Of a stretch of 64,000 nucleotides of DNA, positions 11,448 through 24,000 are shown piece by piece. Each line of letters opens with the position of its first letter. Position 1 is the first letter of the stretch. The DNA is from Spongilla lacustris (taxonomy: Eukaryota; Porifera; Demospongiae; Spongillida; Spongillidae), in contig OX442416.1 in assembly GCA_949361645.1 (NCBI GenBank), positions 20,543,451 to 20,607,450 on the forward strand, read 5' to 3'. A program made the translations under genes and the position numbers. The notes under the pieces were generated by a model. The model saw only the letters and a list, made by a program, of their open reading frames with translations, had not been told where the DNA came from and did not search any database.

Positions 11448-11969
11448 CAAAAGAACGAGAAAGCAACAACACATGAGGTTGACATAGATTGCGACGAAAT
11501 TGATGCTGGTTCTAGCTTTCATGGGAACATACCTGAAGACACAAAGAAACTAATTGCTGATATCATGCAATCTCCATGCCCCAAAATTGAAGTACAGTGC
11601 ATTGATGTGCAAAAGCAGAAAGGACAAAGTGATTGTGGGTTGTTTGCTATTTCATTTACCACCTCGCTTGCCCATCTTCAAGACCCTGCAAGCATAACCT
11701 ATGACCAGGCTAAAATGAGAACACATCTCATTCACTGCTTTGAAACACAGAGTATGACACCATTTCCTTCACGTGGGTCTCGTAGACCCAGTGATCCAAA
11801 TATCGAAGCCTACTCAATCTATTGTGTCTGCCGAATGATTAATGATGGCACTCCCATGATCCAGTGTTCCTCATGCACAGAGTGGTATCATATGGCTTGT
11901 AGTGCTGTGCCTTCACGGTTCAAGACAAACAAAAGACTACAATGGAAATGCCAGTCTTGTGCAAAGTAA
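11448..11969 (+). CDS. Ulp1-like (C48) protease C-terminal half fused to PHD finger
   Basis: The frame is open from a TAG at 11445, preceded by GATGTCATAG, which could be an acceptor. The first ATG for a stand-alone protein is 11565. The protease part has QKQKGQSDCGLFAISF, holding the Gln and the catalytic Cys of Ulp1/SENP cysteine proteases; the upstream His-Asp part is missing. A PHD finger follows: YCVCRMI, CSSC, WYHMAC and WKCQSC supply the Cys4-His-Cys3 ligands. It ends AK-stop at 11969. It lies inside an inverted-repeat transposon, so it is most likely transposon cargo with a lost upstream exon rather than a host deSUMOylase. Confidence 0.7.
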   Translation, partial: QKNEKATTHEVDIDCDEIDAGSSFHGNIPEDTKKLIADIMQSPCPKIEVQCIDVQKQKGQSDCGLFAISFTTSLAHLQDPASITYDQAKMRTHLIHCFETQSMTPFPSRGSRRPSDPNIEAYSIYCVCRMINDGTPMIQCSSCTEWYHMACSAVPSRFKTNKRLQWKCQSCAK

Positions 11970-12337
11970 CAGAACTGTTCATTCATTGTCATACATGCAT
12001 GTACATGTAGCTGATCCTCATTTGTTCTAATTGCATCCTGTTATCCTTCCCTATTTTATTGTCCAATACTATACAAGCATGTAGAATAATATTCATCAGG
12101 TATTGTAGAAGATGCATAAACACTGCAAGCAATATAGGCAATCACTGTAACAATCTTACTTCTCATTTGCAAAAATAAACTTAATAAATGCACAAATCAC
12201 ATGCATGCATGCCGCATGCGTAGCTGATATGAAGGCAAGATGTAATGAGGATTGGAAAGTTGTGCACCTTAGATACACTTCATATTGTTATTCAACTGTC
12301 CGATAACTTATCACCATTATGCATCCGGTCAGCCGGA

Positions 12338-12383
12338 TGATCATCGGGATAACCGGTTGATCAACCGGTTATCCCGATGATCA
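12338..12383. repeat. 46-bp perfect palindrome
   Basis: Centred between 12360 and 12361, the sequence beginning TGATCATCGGGATAACC reads identically on both strands with no spacer. It sits 30 bp inside the right terminus of the transposon and contains the CCGGTT words seen near the left terminus, so it is probably a sub-terminal transposase-binding array. Confidence 0.95.
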
Positions 12384-12521
12384 ACCAGATAAATTAACCA
12401 TCCGTGCGGAACAAATACATAGTCTTGTACCCAGATCCAAGTGTACGTAAGTAACGTAACGACCATTACATCACCGCTAAGGTGATGCAATCCCATCGGC
12501 AGCTGCATTTAGAGGTCAGGG

Positions 12522-13926
12522 CACCCTACATACATGTAGATGTGTCTACCTGATCTCCCCTACATACATGTAGATGTGCCTACCTGACCTCCCCTACATA
12601 CATATAGATGTGCCTACCTGACCTCCCCTACATACATGTAAATGTGCCTACCTGACCTCCCCCACATACATGTAGATGTGCCTACCTGACCTCCCCTACA
12701 TACATGTAGATGTGCCTACCTGACCTCCCCTATATACATGTAGATGTGCCTACCTGACCTCCCCTACATACATGTAGATGTGCCTACCTGACCTCCCCTA
12801 CATACATGTAGATGTGCCTACCTGACTTCCCCTACATACATGTAGATGTGCCTACCTGACCTCCCCTACATACATGTAGATGTGCCCCTACATACATGTA
12901 GATGTGCCTACCTGACCTCCCCTACATACATGTAGATGTGCCCCTACATACATGTAGATGTGCCTACCTGACCTCCCCTACATACATGTAGATGTGCCTA
13001 CCTGACCTCCCCTACATACATGTAGATGTGCCCCTACATACATGTAGATGTGCCTACCTGACCTCCCCTACATACATGTAGATGTGCCTACCTGACCTCC
13101 CTACATACATGTAGATATGCCTACCTGACCTCCCCTACATACATGTAGATGTGCCTACCTGACCTCCCCTTCATACATGTAGATGTGCCTACCTGACCTC
13201 CCCTACATACATGTAGATGTGCCTACCTGACCTCCCCTACATACATGTAGATGTGCCTACCTGACCTCCCCTACATACATGTAGATGTGCCTACCTGACC
13301 TCCCCTACATACATGTAGATGTGCCTACCTGACCTCCCTACATACATGTAGATGTGCCTACCTGACCTCTCCTACATACATGTAGATGTACCTACCTGAC
13401 CTCCCCTACATACATGTAGATGTGCCTACCTGACCTCCCCTACATACATGTAGATGTGCCTACCTGACCTCCCCTACATACATGTAGATGTGCCTACCTG
13501 ACCTCCCCTGCATACATGTAGATGTGCCTACCTGACCTCCCTACATACATGTAGATGTGCCTACCTGACCTCTCCTACATACATGTAGATGTACCTACCT
13601 GACCTCCCCTACATACATGTAGATGTGCCTACCTGACCTCCCCTACATACATGTAGATGTGCCTACCTGACCTCCCTCCCCTACATACATGTAGATGTGC
13701 CTACCTGACCTCCCCTACATACATGTAGATGTGCCTACCTGACCTCCCCTACATACATGTAGATGTGCCTACCTGACCTCCCCTACATACATGTAGATGT
13801 GCCTACCTGACCTCCCCTACATACATGTAGATGTGCCTACCTGACCTCCCCTACATACATGTAGATGTGCCTACCTGACCTCCCCTACATACATGTAGAT
13901 GTGCCTACCTGACCTCCCCTACATAT
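12522..13926. repeat. 34-bp minisatellite, about 41 copies
   Basis: The unit is CTACATACATGTAGATGTGC followed by CTACCTGACCTCCC. Copies are nearly identical. Several have lost the CTACCTGACCTCC half, leaving short units (near 12886, 12940, 13028). Each unit holds the self-complementary CTACATACATGTAG, so the array can form many small hairpins. There are no spacers of unique sequence, so it is not a CRISPR array. Confidence 0.98.
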
Positions 13927-14440
13927 GCTTTTTCGTAGCATTATACATGTATACAATATGTCATAATGCATATATGTATGAGTCTGTGTGGATGAATAAT
14001 ACTCTAGCGTACAGCTTTGTTATATTCAACCATCTCTTGGGTGCAAGATTGCCATGGCACCAGATAAAGGTTTAATTTTTGAGCTGATGCTGTAATGGTG
14101 TTTTAGCATATCCCAATTTAATATTTTTTAATCTACAGTTTTAGTAATAAGTGCCCATAGATTATGATATTCCATTCCATTGCTCCTTGTTCCTCATTCT
14201 AGCAGCAAAGAGCTACAGTAACTGCATAATGTAGGGTGGGAGTCCAATTTGCTGATGCTTTTAAGACCACTGTATTCAATCACAGATAGTTTATAATGAT
14301 AATTATCATATTTTACTTCAAATCCTATATACATAGAAGTACTTGAAACGTAAGAGCTTTGCTGGCAACCATGCAGATATGGTCATTATATGTGCAAGCA
14401 TTGGTATTTGTGTATGATAGTGGTTGGATTTATTTTAATA
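13927..14440. other. intergenic, no gene recognised
   Basis: AT-rich sequence between the minisatellite and the retroelement tail; no supported frame or repeat. Confidence 0.5.
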
Positions 14441-14458
14441 CAAGTATGACCCCACATC

Positions 14459-14969
14459 TGCCACCACTGTGGAGGCCATGTTTATGCCCTCACTACTCAT
14501 GGGCTCAGCTGTATCAAAAGCCAAGGTCATTTTTCAAGGCATACTGCTATCAATGCCATCATACATAGGTCACTAGCTGCAGTTAATGTACCATCAACAC
14601 TTGAGCCCACTGACCTATGCAGATCAGATGGCAAGCGACCTGACAGTTGTTCTATTGCCCCATGGAAGTCTGGCCAGTGTCTTGTTTGGGACTTTACTTG
14701 TGTTGACACCTTCGCAGCCTCATACATAGCCCGTGCCACAAGGGAAGCTAGAGCTGCTGAAGCCAGAAAGATGCTCTGCTGTCTAGATCCCACCATTGTT
14801 TCCCAGTTGCAATTGTTGATGCTCTCAGTTTGCTCACTCATATCAGCAGGCATCATAAGAGCATCACATATGACAAAACTCCCGCTTATTTCTTCTGCAG
14901 AGAGTGCCCATTGCACTACAGCACGGCAATGCTGCCTCTGTATTGGCCATGGGCACCACAAGTAGCATG
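14459..14969 (+). pseudogene. retroelement ORF tail (zinc finger plus PD-(D/E)XK-like)
   Basis: The plus strand reads CHHCGGHVYALTTHGLSC, a CxxC...HxxxxxC finger, then RHTAINAIIHRSL, then RSDGKRPDSCSIAPW, GQCLVWDFTCVDTF and SYIARATREARAAEARK. The R-PD...W-D-T pattern and the Ala-rich helix match the C-terminal tail I recognise from RT-encoding retroelements of sponges and cnidarians. After ARK the homology moves to another frame (CFPVAIVDAL) and then a third (PIALQHGNAASVLAMG), ending at 14969. No reverse transcriptase core is present: a truncated, frameshifted copy. It lies just beyond the 3' end of the ANK-Roc-Death gene, on the opposite strand. Confidence 0.7.
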
Positions 14970-15058
14970 TAATTTATATAGTGTATCCCTGTGTATTTGC
15001 TAAATAGTGTACATGTAGGTCTGTAAATTCTGCTGTAAAATTATCCATATGGTACGCA

Positions 15059-18000
15059 TTACAAAATTTTGTATCCTACTGGGTGCACGTACACAAAAGC
15101 TATAAATACTGCAACACATACAACTAAAAGGATCATACACATACTGCCTATAATGGGGGGAGGCGTGGTTTGTGCACTGTGTAGGTTTAAGTGCTTGGTA
15201 CGACTTTCCAGTGCTTCACCTGAAGTAGGTTTTTGAACTTCAACACTGGACTTAAGCAGGGTTGAATAAGGCACTGAGTCATCTATAACATTGGAGGAAA
15301 GAAATAGTCATACCAGCAACTGCATCAGACATCAATGCATGTCATCTGCAGCTACTTAAATCAATTTAGAACAACTCATATTATGGTTGGTAATGGTTAT
15401 TTCAACACGAAAACACGAAAGTGTTTTTGCTCTCTACCATACAGGAGTCCAACAGCGGACTACTGTACAGGGGTCCAATAAAGGTCTACTGTACAGGGGT
15501 CCAATAGAGGTCTACTGTACAGGGGTCCAATAGAGGTCTACTGTACCGGGGTCCAATAAAGGTCTACTGTACAGGGGTGTAAAAATCCAATAGAGATCAT
15601 TGATGTTCCCTATTGATCAAAAAAGTCATGTTTTTCCATTTTGCTGTAACACATACAGGTCAAATTGAAGGAAAGAAGGGATTATAGAAACTATGCTGTT
15701 ATTGATTTATAGTATTACTTGATTTAGTAAGTTCAACATTTCAAATGTATTAAGGTCGGTAAATATTTCTAAATTTCTAAATTGCTAAATTTCCATAAGC
15801 ACTTGTTTTTGTTTTTTTTTTAACTCAATTGATGCAACATTAAATGTATACATACTATAAATACTTGAAACTGAAGCTGGTTGATTTGAAGGTTGTGAAG
15901 AAGGAATGAATGAATCCAGACTGACACCTAATGGATGTAAAATTACTTTAAGTTAGAAACAATATTACCATAATGTTAACTAACCAAGTCTATTGGCTAG
16001 AGTCATTACACTTTCTCGTTCTGTTATCGCCAGCACCTCAACAAGCTTTCTGTAAGTGGCTTTGACATCCTGACGAAGCCATGTGCTGAACATCTCTCTC
16101 TTCGGAGCATTCACATCACCAGTGTAATTCTTTTGGATGTCTTTTAGTGTGTTATCAGGGATGCCAAGCTCAATACCAACACCATGCCAATCAGCAACTG
16201 GCAAGTTGTGGATCATCTTTAACTCAGGCCTGCTGTCTAGAAGAGCTGGGTAGGTGATAGGAGAATTTTTTTTAGATATTAACAATGCTAAAACCATCCA
16301 GCACCTTACATACATCACATAGTGCTTTTGGCATCCCATGGTAGGAAAGGAAACAGTGAGAGGAAAAGCGACAAAGGAAAGCAGAGTAGGGTAGAATATT
16401 CTATCATGCAGTAATACCAGTCCTACAAACAAAAATAAGAGTGGTTGCAATAGCTAGCTACTGTAAGGTGGCATATAGTACATGCAATTGCACTCAACAT
16501 GCACCTGCACATAACACATACAATGCATGTACATATCCATAGGTCCCTATCCTTGAAGAAAAGTTAACACCCATTCAAGTACTGAAAATAACACCCTTCA
16601 TTATGCTTTATGATTGCAGGTTACCATTNNNNNNNNNNNNNNNNNNNNNNNNNNNNNNNNNNNNNNNNNNNNNNNNNNNNNNNNNNNNNNNNNNNNNNNN
16701 NNNNNNNNNNNNNNNNNNNNNNNNNNNNNNNNNNNNNNNNNNNNNNNNNNNNNNNNNNNNNNNNNNNNNNNNNNNNNNNNNNNNNNNNNNNNNNNNNNNN
16801 NNNNNNNNNNNNNNNNNNNNNNNNNNNNTACAAAGTAAGGATGTTTATAGGCTGATAAGATAAATGATTACAAGGAATTGATAAGCTATACAATCATATG
16901 TAAAGTGACGAGACATATGCAATTGTATGTCACAGCTAAAATAAAAACAGTTTCATTGTAAGAATATGGATGATTAGGAAGCTTGTCAGTACTTTACTAT
17001 GATAGTCCTATAGAACCTCATAAAACCCGTACTACTTCACCTTGCTTTCTGAAAAATTGACTCACTACAAGCCAAACATTGAATCTAGTATAAGCATGTT
17101 ATACACATTTTCTACACTGATGTACATTTTATTTCTTTTATTTGAGTGTGGCCATCCATAAATAAGAGTTATGAGAGATGAAGCATTATTGAAGTGCGCA
17201 TGTTAGGGCTGGAGTCAGGTTGTTTGCAACATTGAACTCATATGATAAAATGTTCAGTGGCTGGGAGATGGTAGACACACAGGCCCATCAGGTTGGTAGT
17301 GACTAGTACTGATGCAATAATAACATAATAAAGATCAAGGGTAATTAACCATTGAAACCATAGCCTTCTTATCAGTGAAATTATGGCATGTACCTTGATT
17401 ATCAGGATTGCAACCTGTTGATACATTAGGACTTGTAGCTGGAACTGCAGGAGCTGAAAATGATAGGCATAGTTTAGTAGTCACAACTCACAATAATACA
17501 ATTTTCAGTTTGATTAGTAAATTATATTAAACATACATATAAAAACATCTACTCCCAGATATGCAACAAATCATGAGTACTAGAGTTAGTTATGACTAAG
17601 AAAATAGAAATTCTGAATGCAGTTTAATTCAAGTAATCAGTTACCTGACAATAGCTATGGTTATTATATGTTAAGATTATTAGTTTGCAGCTACTGGTGG
17701 CTCCATATGGGGCATTTCTTGTGTTTAGAAAATAATAATAATAATCTTTTGTGCCAAGTTTTTTGCACACAAACATGCAGATGCTTCCAAGTTGCTTGAA
17801 CAGTTGGAGGATGTGGGTGCTGTTGATCCACAGGTGGCTCTGCTCCCGCTTAGGCAATGTGGTGGCTTCTGCAAGTTGGTGCACCTTGCTAGATCTCCCT
17901 CCCCCCCCCCCCCCCCCCCCAGCCTTAATTGGTGAGGCTTTGCATTTCTTTGATGATGATGTCCATCGCTGTTTTTCTGAATGCACCATGATAGACACAC

Positions 18001-21000
18001 CCAATGTTGCTTGGCAACAGGCCCAACTCAGCCTAAGTAGAGGTGGTCTTGGGCTCCGTAGTCTTTCAGAACACAGTTCAGCTGCCTACATATCCTCTTT
18101 AAGTGCTTCTGGTGTCTGCTCATCTTCTGACAAGCACCTAGCTGAGGCCATCAAAGATTTTAATGATCTTGTCTCCTGTGACGATGCCTTAGGATCATCT
18201 TGAAGTTGTGATGCACCAAAGATCTCTATCTGGCAAAATAGAAGATCATGATTTAAGTGTGTTACTTGACAAGGTCTCCTTGCTTGACAAAGCATATCTG
18301 CTATCCATTTCTTTGTTACTGATACTCCTGTCTGCTCCTATTGCCCATCCCATCATTCCCATGCCTTGGACCATTTAGGCCACCATGCCTTAACATGCAA
18401 GCACGGAGGAGATGTGGTGTAGTGGCACAACAGGCTCAGGGACGTCCTCTTAGAATCTTGCCGATGGGCCTGTTTGGGTCCTCAAGTTCAAGCAGGAAGT
18501 GGTTTGGGGCATGAAGGACGTAGAACACGGCCAGCAGACATCCTTATCCCTCATTGGGATTTGGGCAAACCAGCAGCTCTAGATCTGACTGTCACATCTA
18601 CGCTAAATTCAAGTACGCTAATGGAAGTGGGTGTGACAAGTGAATCTGCAGCTCTTATGGGTGCTGGGGTGCAGAAGCCATGCAAACTTTATCACGCCTT
18701 GCCTCTCGCCTAGCCACCAGGGGAAATTGCTCCAAGTCCCATGCTACCTGTCTATTGTATGGCAGGCTTAGCCTGACTTTGATACGAGCCAACGCACGGG
18801 CACTCCTGTCTCGAGCAGGATCACCTGTGGAAGTTCCATAGAACTTATTGTAATATTAGTTCTTTTGTTTGTAATATATATGTGTATTACATATATTATT
18901 ATTATTATAATTATACTAGACTTAGCCCGTGAATAATCACGGAGCTGATTGTATAGAAGTCAATGTTTTTTACATACAGTAATCTACCATGGTCCCACCT
19001 ATTGTAATATACGGTTACTACGCAACCTATTAAATAGCGCGCGCAATGAAATACTTCCAGTCTGTAACGATAAATATGAACACCGGTCAATTGCCATTGG
19101 TCGATAAGTTACCCCGTGAAAAATCACGGAAGTGGTTCTATAAGAAGTGCAGAATGTTTTTTTACATACAGTAATCTACCACCTGTTGTAATATACGGTT
19201 ACTACGCAACCTATTTAATAGCCCGCGCACGCAATAATAATACTACTTCCGGTCTGTACGATAAGAATGAACACCCAGTCAATTGCCATTGGTGTTGCTA
19301 TGTACTTTTGTGTGGGAGTGGTCGTTTCTATTGGTTGCTAGGTACGCGTTGCTAGTTATGCTCAAAGCGGAGTTTATAAATAGGTGGTTACGCGGACGTA
19401 CGGTGTCGTAGTGCACAATGTCCCCCCTAAAATTTGTCCCCCCGGACGTTTTGCACTAGTGTACAATGTCCCCCCGGATATTCTGCACTAGTGTACAATG
19501 TCCCCCCGGACAATCTACACTAGGGCAAACTGTCCCCCTCCAGGGTAAAATGTCCCCCCTCATAACATTTTATTTCATCGATGACAAGTGTGCTGGGAAA
19601 CTTTTACGGCAGTACACGGGATCGCGTCGACGCCATTACTCGGTAGCTCCTAACCGTCGCCAAAGCTGCGGCATGTCGTTCCGCCGCTTGAAATGCTCAT
19701 TGTAACCAATACTGACACCACACGAACATTTAGAATTTTAGTATTAATTAAATTCCTTTTAACGAATACCCACAGCTCTTATCCTTTCCGTGTCGTCAAA
19801 GCACTCATTGAAACCAATATTCACACACATATATACACGAACATTCATTATTAAAATTCCTTAAGGAGTGGTGATTGATATATACTTCATGGCTGAAATC
19901 TCATCAGTATGAGAGATTGAAATATATATATATAATTATATATAATTATATATATAGATCAACTTGGATCATAGCCTGAAAAGTAATGTCACATCAACAC
20001 AGCGCTAGCTCCACACTGCGTGCACCGCCTGACATATCAGATTCTCAGGAAAGGCTATTCCCATCGTCAGTTCATCGGTTGCGTGATAGTACAACCGATC
20101 AGTCGGCTACCCAGACTAAAACCCATCCTAAATAGCTTAAAACCATGCATCCTGCGTCCAGGGTGGGAATAGTGTAAAAACCTTACTTGGAGGTGTTTTG
20201 TCGAATGTAGACGTATGAATTGAATTATTGCTTCAACATTCGACAGAACTAGGGTAGAACCACATGTATTCCGATCCTGGACGCACAATCCAGGCAGGAT
20301 GGTTTTTACGACGGGTCTTTGTTAAAAACCAGCCTGTTGGACGTTTATAACTGCCTTTGTTATCCTATAGGTACGACATTGCGCCCTAGTGTGGAGTGTC
20401 CAGGGGGGGACATTTTACCCTAGGGGGGGGACAGTTTGTCCTAGTGCAGAATGTCCGGGGGGACATTATGTCCGGGGGGACATTCTGCACGGGGGGACAA
20501 TCCGCCCTCCCACAACGGACGTACGGACGGACGGACGGACGTACGGACGGACGTACGGACGGACGTACGGACGTTGGAAATTATAGTATTAGATGGAACA
20601 AATAAAATTTAAAAAATTTTAGATCAAAATAGTAATATACAATACTACTGTTTTGATTGCTTAGTTGGGCATTGTAATCAAAATCTTGATTTTCACAATA
20701 TTCTTCATTTTGCTGAGAAATTAATGGTTCTTGTTCATTTTTCTGAATAATATTGTTGAACATATGTATTGTATAAAAAAGCACTACTAGTACACAGATG
20801 TAGATGAGGAAGCATTGCTCAACTGTTAGCATACTCTATTTGATTTCAGTTGCAGTGCAGATTGTTGATTAAGGATCATTGTGCTTGATCTAGCCTGACC
20901 TGGCTGCATAAATATTATAATATTGATGCCTGCCTGCTGACAAAATATATATTGTCCACATAATGCTGCTCCCTAGCCTTTATCCCCAGATGCAAGTCAT

Positions 21001-24000
21001 TAAGTGGAGATTTTTGGGTGCTGCAGGAATCAATGCAAATATGGCTGTCGTTAGTAAGAGCTCTAGCAAACTAATACGCCTACTAATGTGGTATACGTCA
21101 CATGACTTCTGCAATGTGATTGGTCGCATCAATATTCCGGCGCGAGTGCATATGAAAATGGTCCCACCATGGCATGCATCTGTGAAATGAGTCCAAGTAG
21201 CGCACATATGTACATATAGGAAAGGTGTTGGGTAGGTAAAATCATTATTGCACCTAGCTCTCGACAGCTAGTAGCTTCAAATTTTGCTTCAAATTCGATA
21301 GTAGCTTTAAATGTCATCCAAGATATGTCAAATTAGAAGAGGTGAGTGGTGAGGTAATAGTAACAGCTGCCTATCTCCCAATCAGCCACTGGGAGGGTTG
21401 GATGTCTTGATCCCAGATGGGCATGATCCATCTTGAAACATATCTAGGGAGCCTCTTCTTACATCTAAGCCAAGCTACATAGTATGGTACATGTCTTTGC
21501 ATATAGCAGATTAATGTATATAATTATGTATTAAAAGACAGAGAATTCATTGTGTATGTTTTAGCAGTTCAAAAAAGAATTAATTAATTGTGCACTGAGT
21601 ACATAACCACCTCAGTTTGATACTTGTACAGGTTCAATAAAATCAGTGGTAACATACCTATTAATGGCAAGCATATCTCAATCCCCTCAAGATTGGTGGA
21701 GCCACTGCCACACTCAAACGAAAGTTGTAGATTTTGATGCTTCATTGCCGAACAATATTGAACATGAATAACAAATCGGGGAGGGTACATGTCATGTTTC
21801 TCAAAAGTTTTTAAATCATCTTCCTTATACTTCCAGAAGTCAACATCATCTGTTTTAATCTAAGGATGAAGATATAACACATGGAATGCCGTATCAAATG
21901 CTTACCCCATTTTTGCCAGCAAGGAATGAAAGCAACCAATTTGGATTTTTCTCATCATACACGACTGTAAGTGTTTGATCAGAATTCAAAACAAATTTTT
22001 TGATCGGAAGGATTTCAAGATGACCCATTTTTTTCTTCACAGACTAAAAAGAAACAGTCATTAGAGAGGATATACATTAAGAATCATTCTTGTGATACCT
22101 CAATACATGTATCCAGAAGATAGGTCACAACAAGATGAATTTCAGACTTGCTGTAATTCACAATGGGTATACAACAATACAAATGCTTAGTAGTTTTGTC
22201 CTTATGTCCAATTAAACATGTAAAGCAAAAATGTTCTGTTTCAAATTCAGCCAGATGGCCATGGAGTGGAGTTGCCTTATCAACTCTGTGAAATGAATAA
22301 ACCTTTTTTCGGAGTTGTGCATTAAATATAATGTCTTTATTATGTAAAGCTTTTGCAAAAGATATTGGTGTATCTGCAGAGTCTAGCCCTTCACAGTCCA
22401 TAATATGTGGCAGTCTAAATTTGACACGTTTCAATAATTTCACTTCTGGATGGCAACAGATCCAGTAAATTGGAGAAATGGGTTTCACGTCGCTTGGAAA
22501 TACAAATGGCCCATGAAGCATAACCCCAATGGATACAATTAATTCTTCACTCCCTGAAATAACTCCTTGTGGAAACTCAATGGAAAATTTGTGGATGTCA
22601 TTAGCATAAATATAACCAGTACTGTCAACTGTGAAATTATCAGTTGCCTGACAGTGGACCATTACATCATCAGGAATATAACAACAGTCTGAAGGGGTGA
22701 AGAGGATATGCAAGTTAAACCAAAGGAGACTACTAAGTTACTGTATTCATATAGAGTACAAAATATTTATTATTCATGGGTGTTAAAAATGTTAATAATG
22801 GTGAGTACAACCGGCAAGGCAAGTTGAAGAAATTTTCATAGAAACTAAATTTACCAGCACAATTAATGTTAGTAATAATATCTTGCAAAAATTACAAAAG
22901 ATGCTACCACTTAACGGCATCATTCAAAGGAGGGGAGAGGGTTGGAGGCAAAGTTCCCAAAATGGATGCTGTTCGCAATGCGGCAACCCAAGTCCATCAA
23001 GAATGACATGGAGCGAGGGCCACAGACGTTCTATATATTTAGCACTATATAGAACGTCATTACAATCATGTTGCTAAATATAGGAAGAATTATTGTATAT
23101 CTCCACTGAATCCCTTGTTCCCTTCCTTTTTACACCACCATTGCCTTCAAATCCTATATACCACTACCTTTCTCAGAGAGAATGTTTTTTATATCTTTTA
23201 TACATGTAGAATAGTTTCTCTTTAGGATAATAGACCCACATATGACAATTGCAATAAATCATGTCCTATAGATTTTAACTGTTTATGATTAATCTGTATG
23301 TCAATGTTTATAAATGACTCAATACCATTTTATGTAGTCTCCACACAACATGCAGCCATTATTTTACACCAGCAGGTACAACTCTATATATTGTCATTTG
23401 GACCAACATATACTGTTATAATACGAGACTTAAAAACACAGTAGGAATGTCTTAATGTCTCTAGCTTCCCTTACACACTTTTCCACACTCACCTTTCATA
23501 CTAAGCCACGCTGTGCTGTTATGACCTATTTCTGCTAAAGAAAACACTTTTCCTTCGTCTTCTGAGCATGTCACTGATTCATATGATTCGTTTAATAGAG
23601 CTTGGTGACTAGCAACACCAGGTGTTGGACATGGGCAGACAAAGCCAAACTGTGGTTTTTCACCACAAAAAGTCTCCAATATGTTTTCTTTAATTTCAGC
23701 ACACACATGGCAAAGGCCATATGCATTGGGACTATTGATATGGACTTCAATGTAGGTCACCTTATCTACAAGGGTAACAGTACAATTTGATACAAACATC
23801 TTGATGCAGTTGGAATAAATACATGCTGGCATCAATTTTTGATTAGAAGCAATTTGCCAATTATATGATGATATTAATGATGTAATGAGAAAACAAAACT
23901 CCCCATATCTTATTTGCCTGTGCAAATAAAACACTAACAGCGGTGCAGCTGAATCTAGAGACAATGATAATTCGCTTTCAATACCATCTGTATCCAGTTT

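Larger units (their letters stand above)
9910..12413. mobile_element. DNA transposon remnant with inverted ends, Ulp1/PHD cargo
   Basis: The ends are inverted repeats: TGTTCCGCACGGATG at 9910 and CATCCGTGCGGAACA ending at 12413, followed internally by CCGGTT-rich sub-terminal repeats on both sides. Flanks GATA and AATA could be a mutated 4-bp target duplication. Inside are broken plus-strand frames (10139-10381 interrupted by a 20-bp poly-C, 10457-10590, 10676-10870), a cysteine-rich segment and a Ulp1/PHD ORF. Ulp1 proteases accompany Ginger1 transposases and some other eukaryotic transposons. A Ginger-like origin is plausible, but no DDE integrase core is visible and the flanks are not the CCGG/CCGT duplication known for Ginger1. 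The copy is decayed. Confidence 0.65.

Noticed and set aside
12522..13926. CRISPR-like regular array
   Set aside because: No unique spacers; a contiguous tandem repeat in a eukaryotic genome.
14527..14961. 144-codon minus-strand ORF
   Set aside because: Antisense shadow of the retroelement tail, whose plus-strand motifs are recognisable.
16603..16893. ORFs spanning the N gap
   Set aside because: Residues are all unknown; no real sequence.
22883..23077. 64-codon plus-strand ORF
   Set aside because: Intronic, overlaps a MITE copy, no domain.
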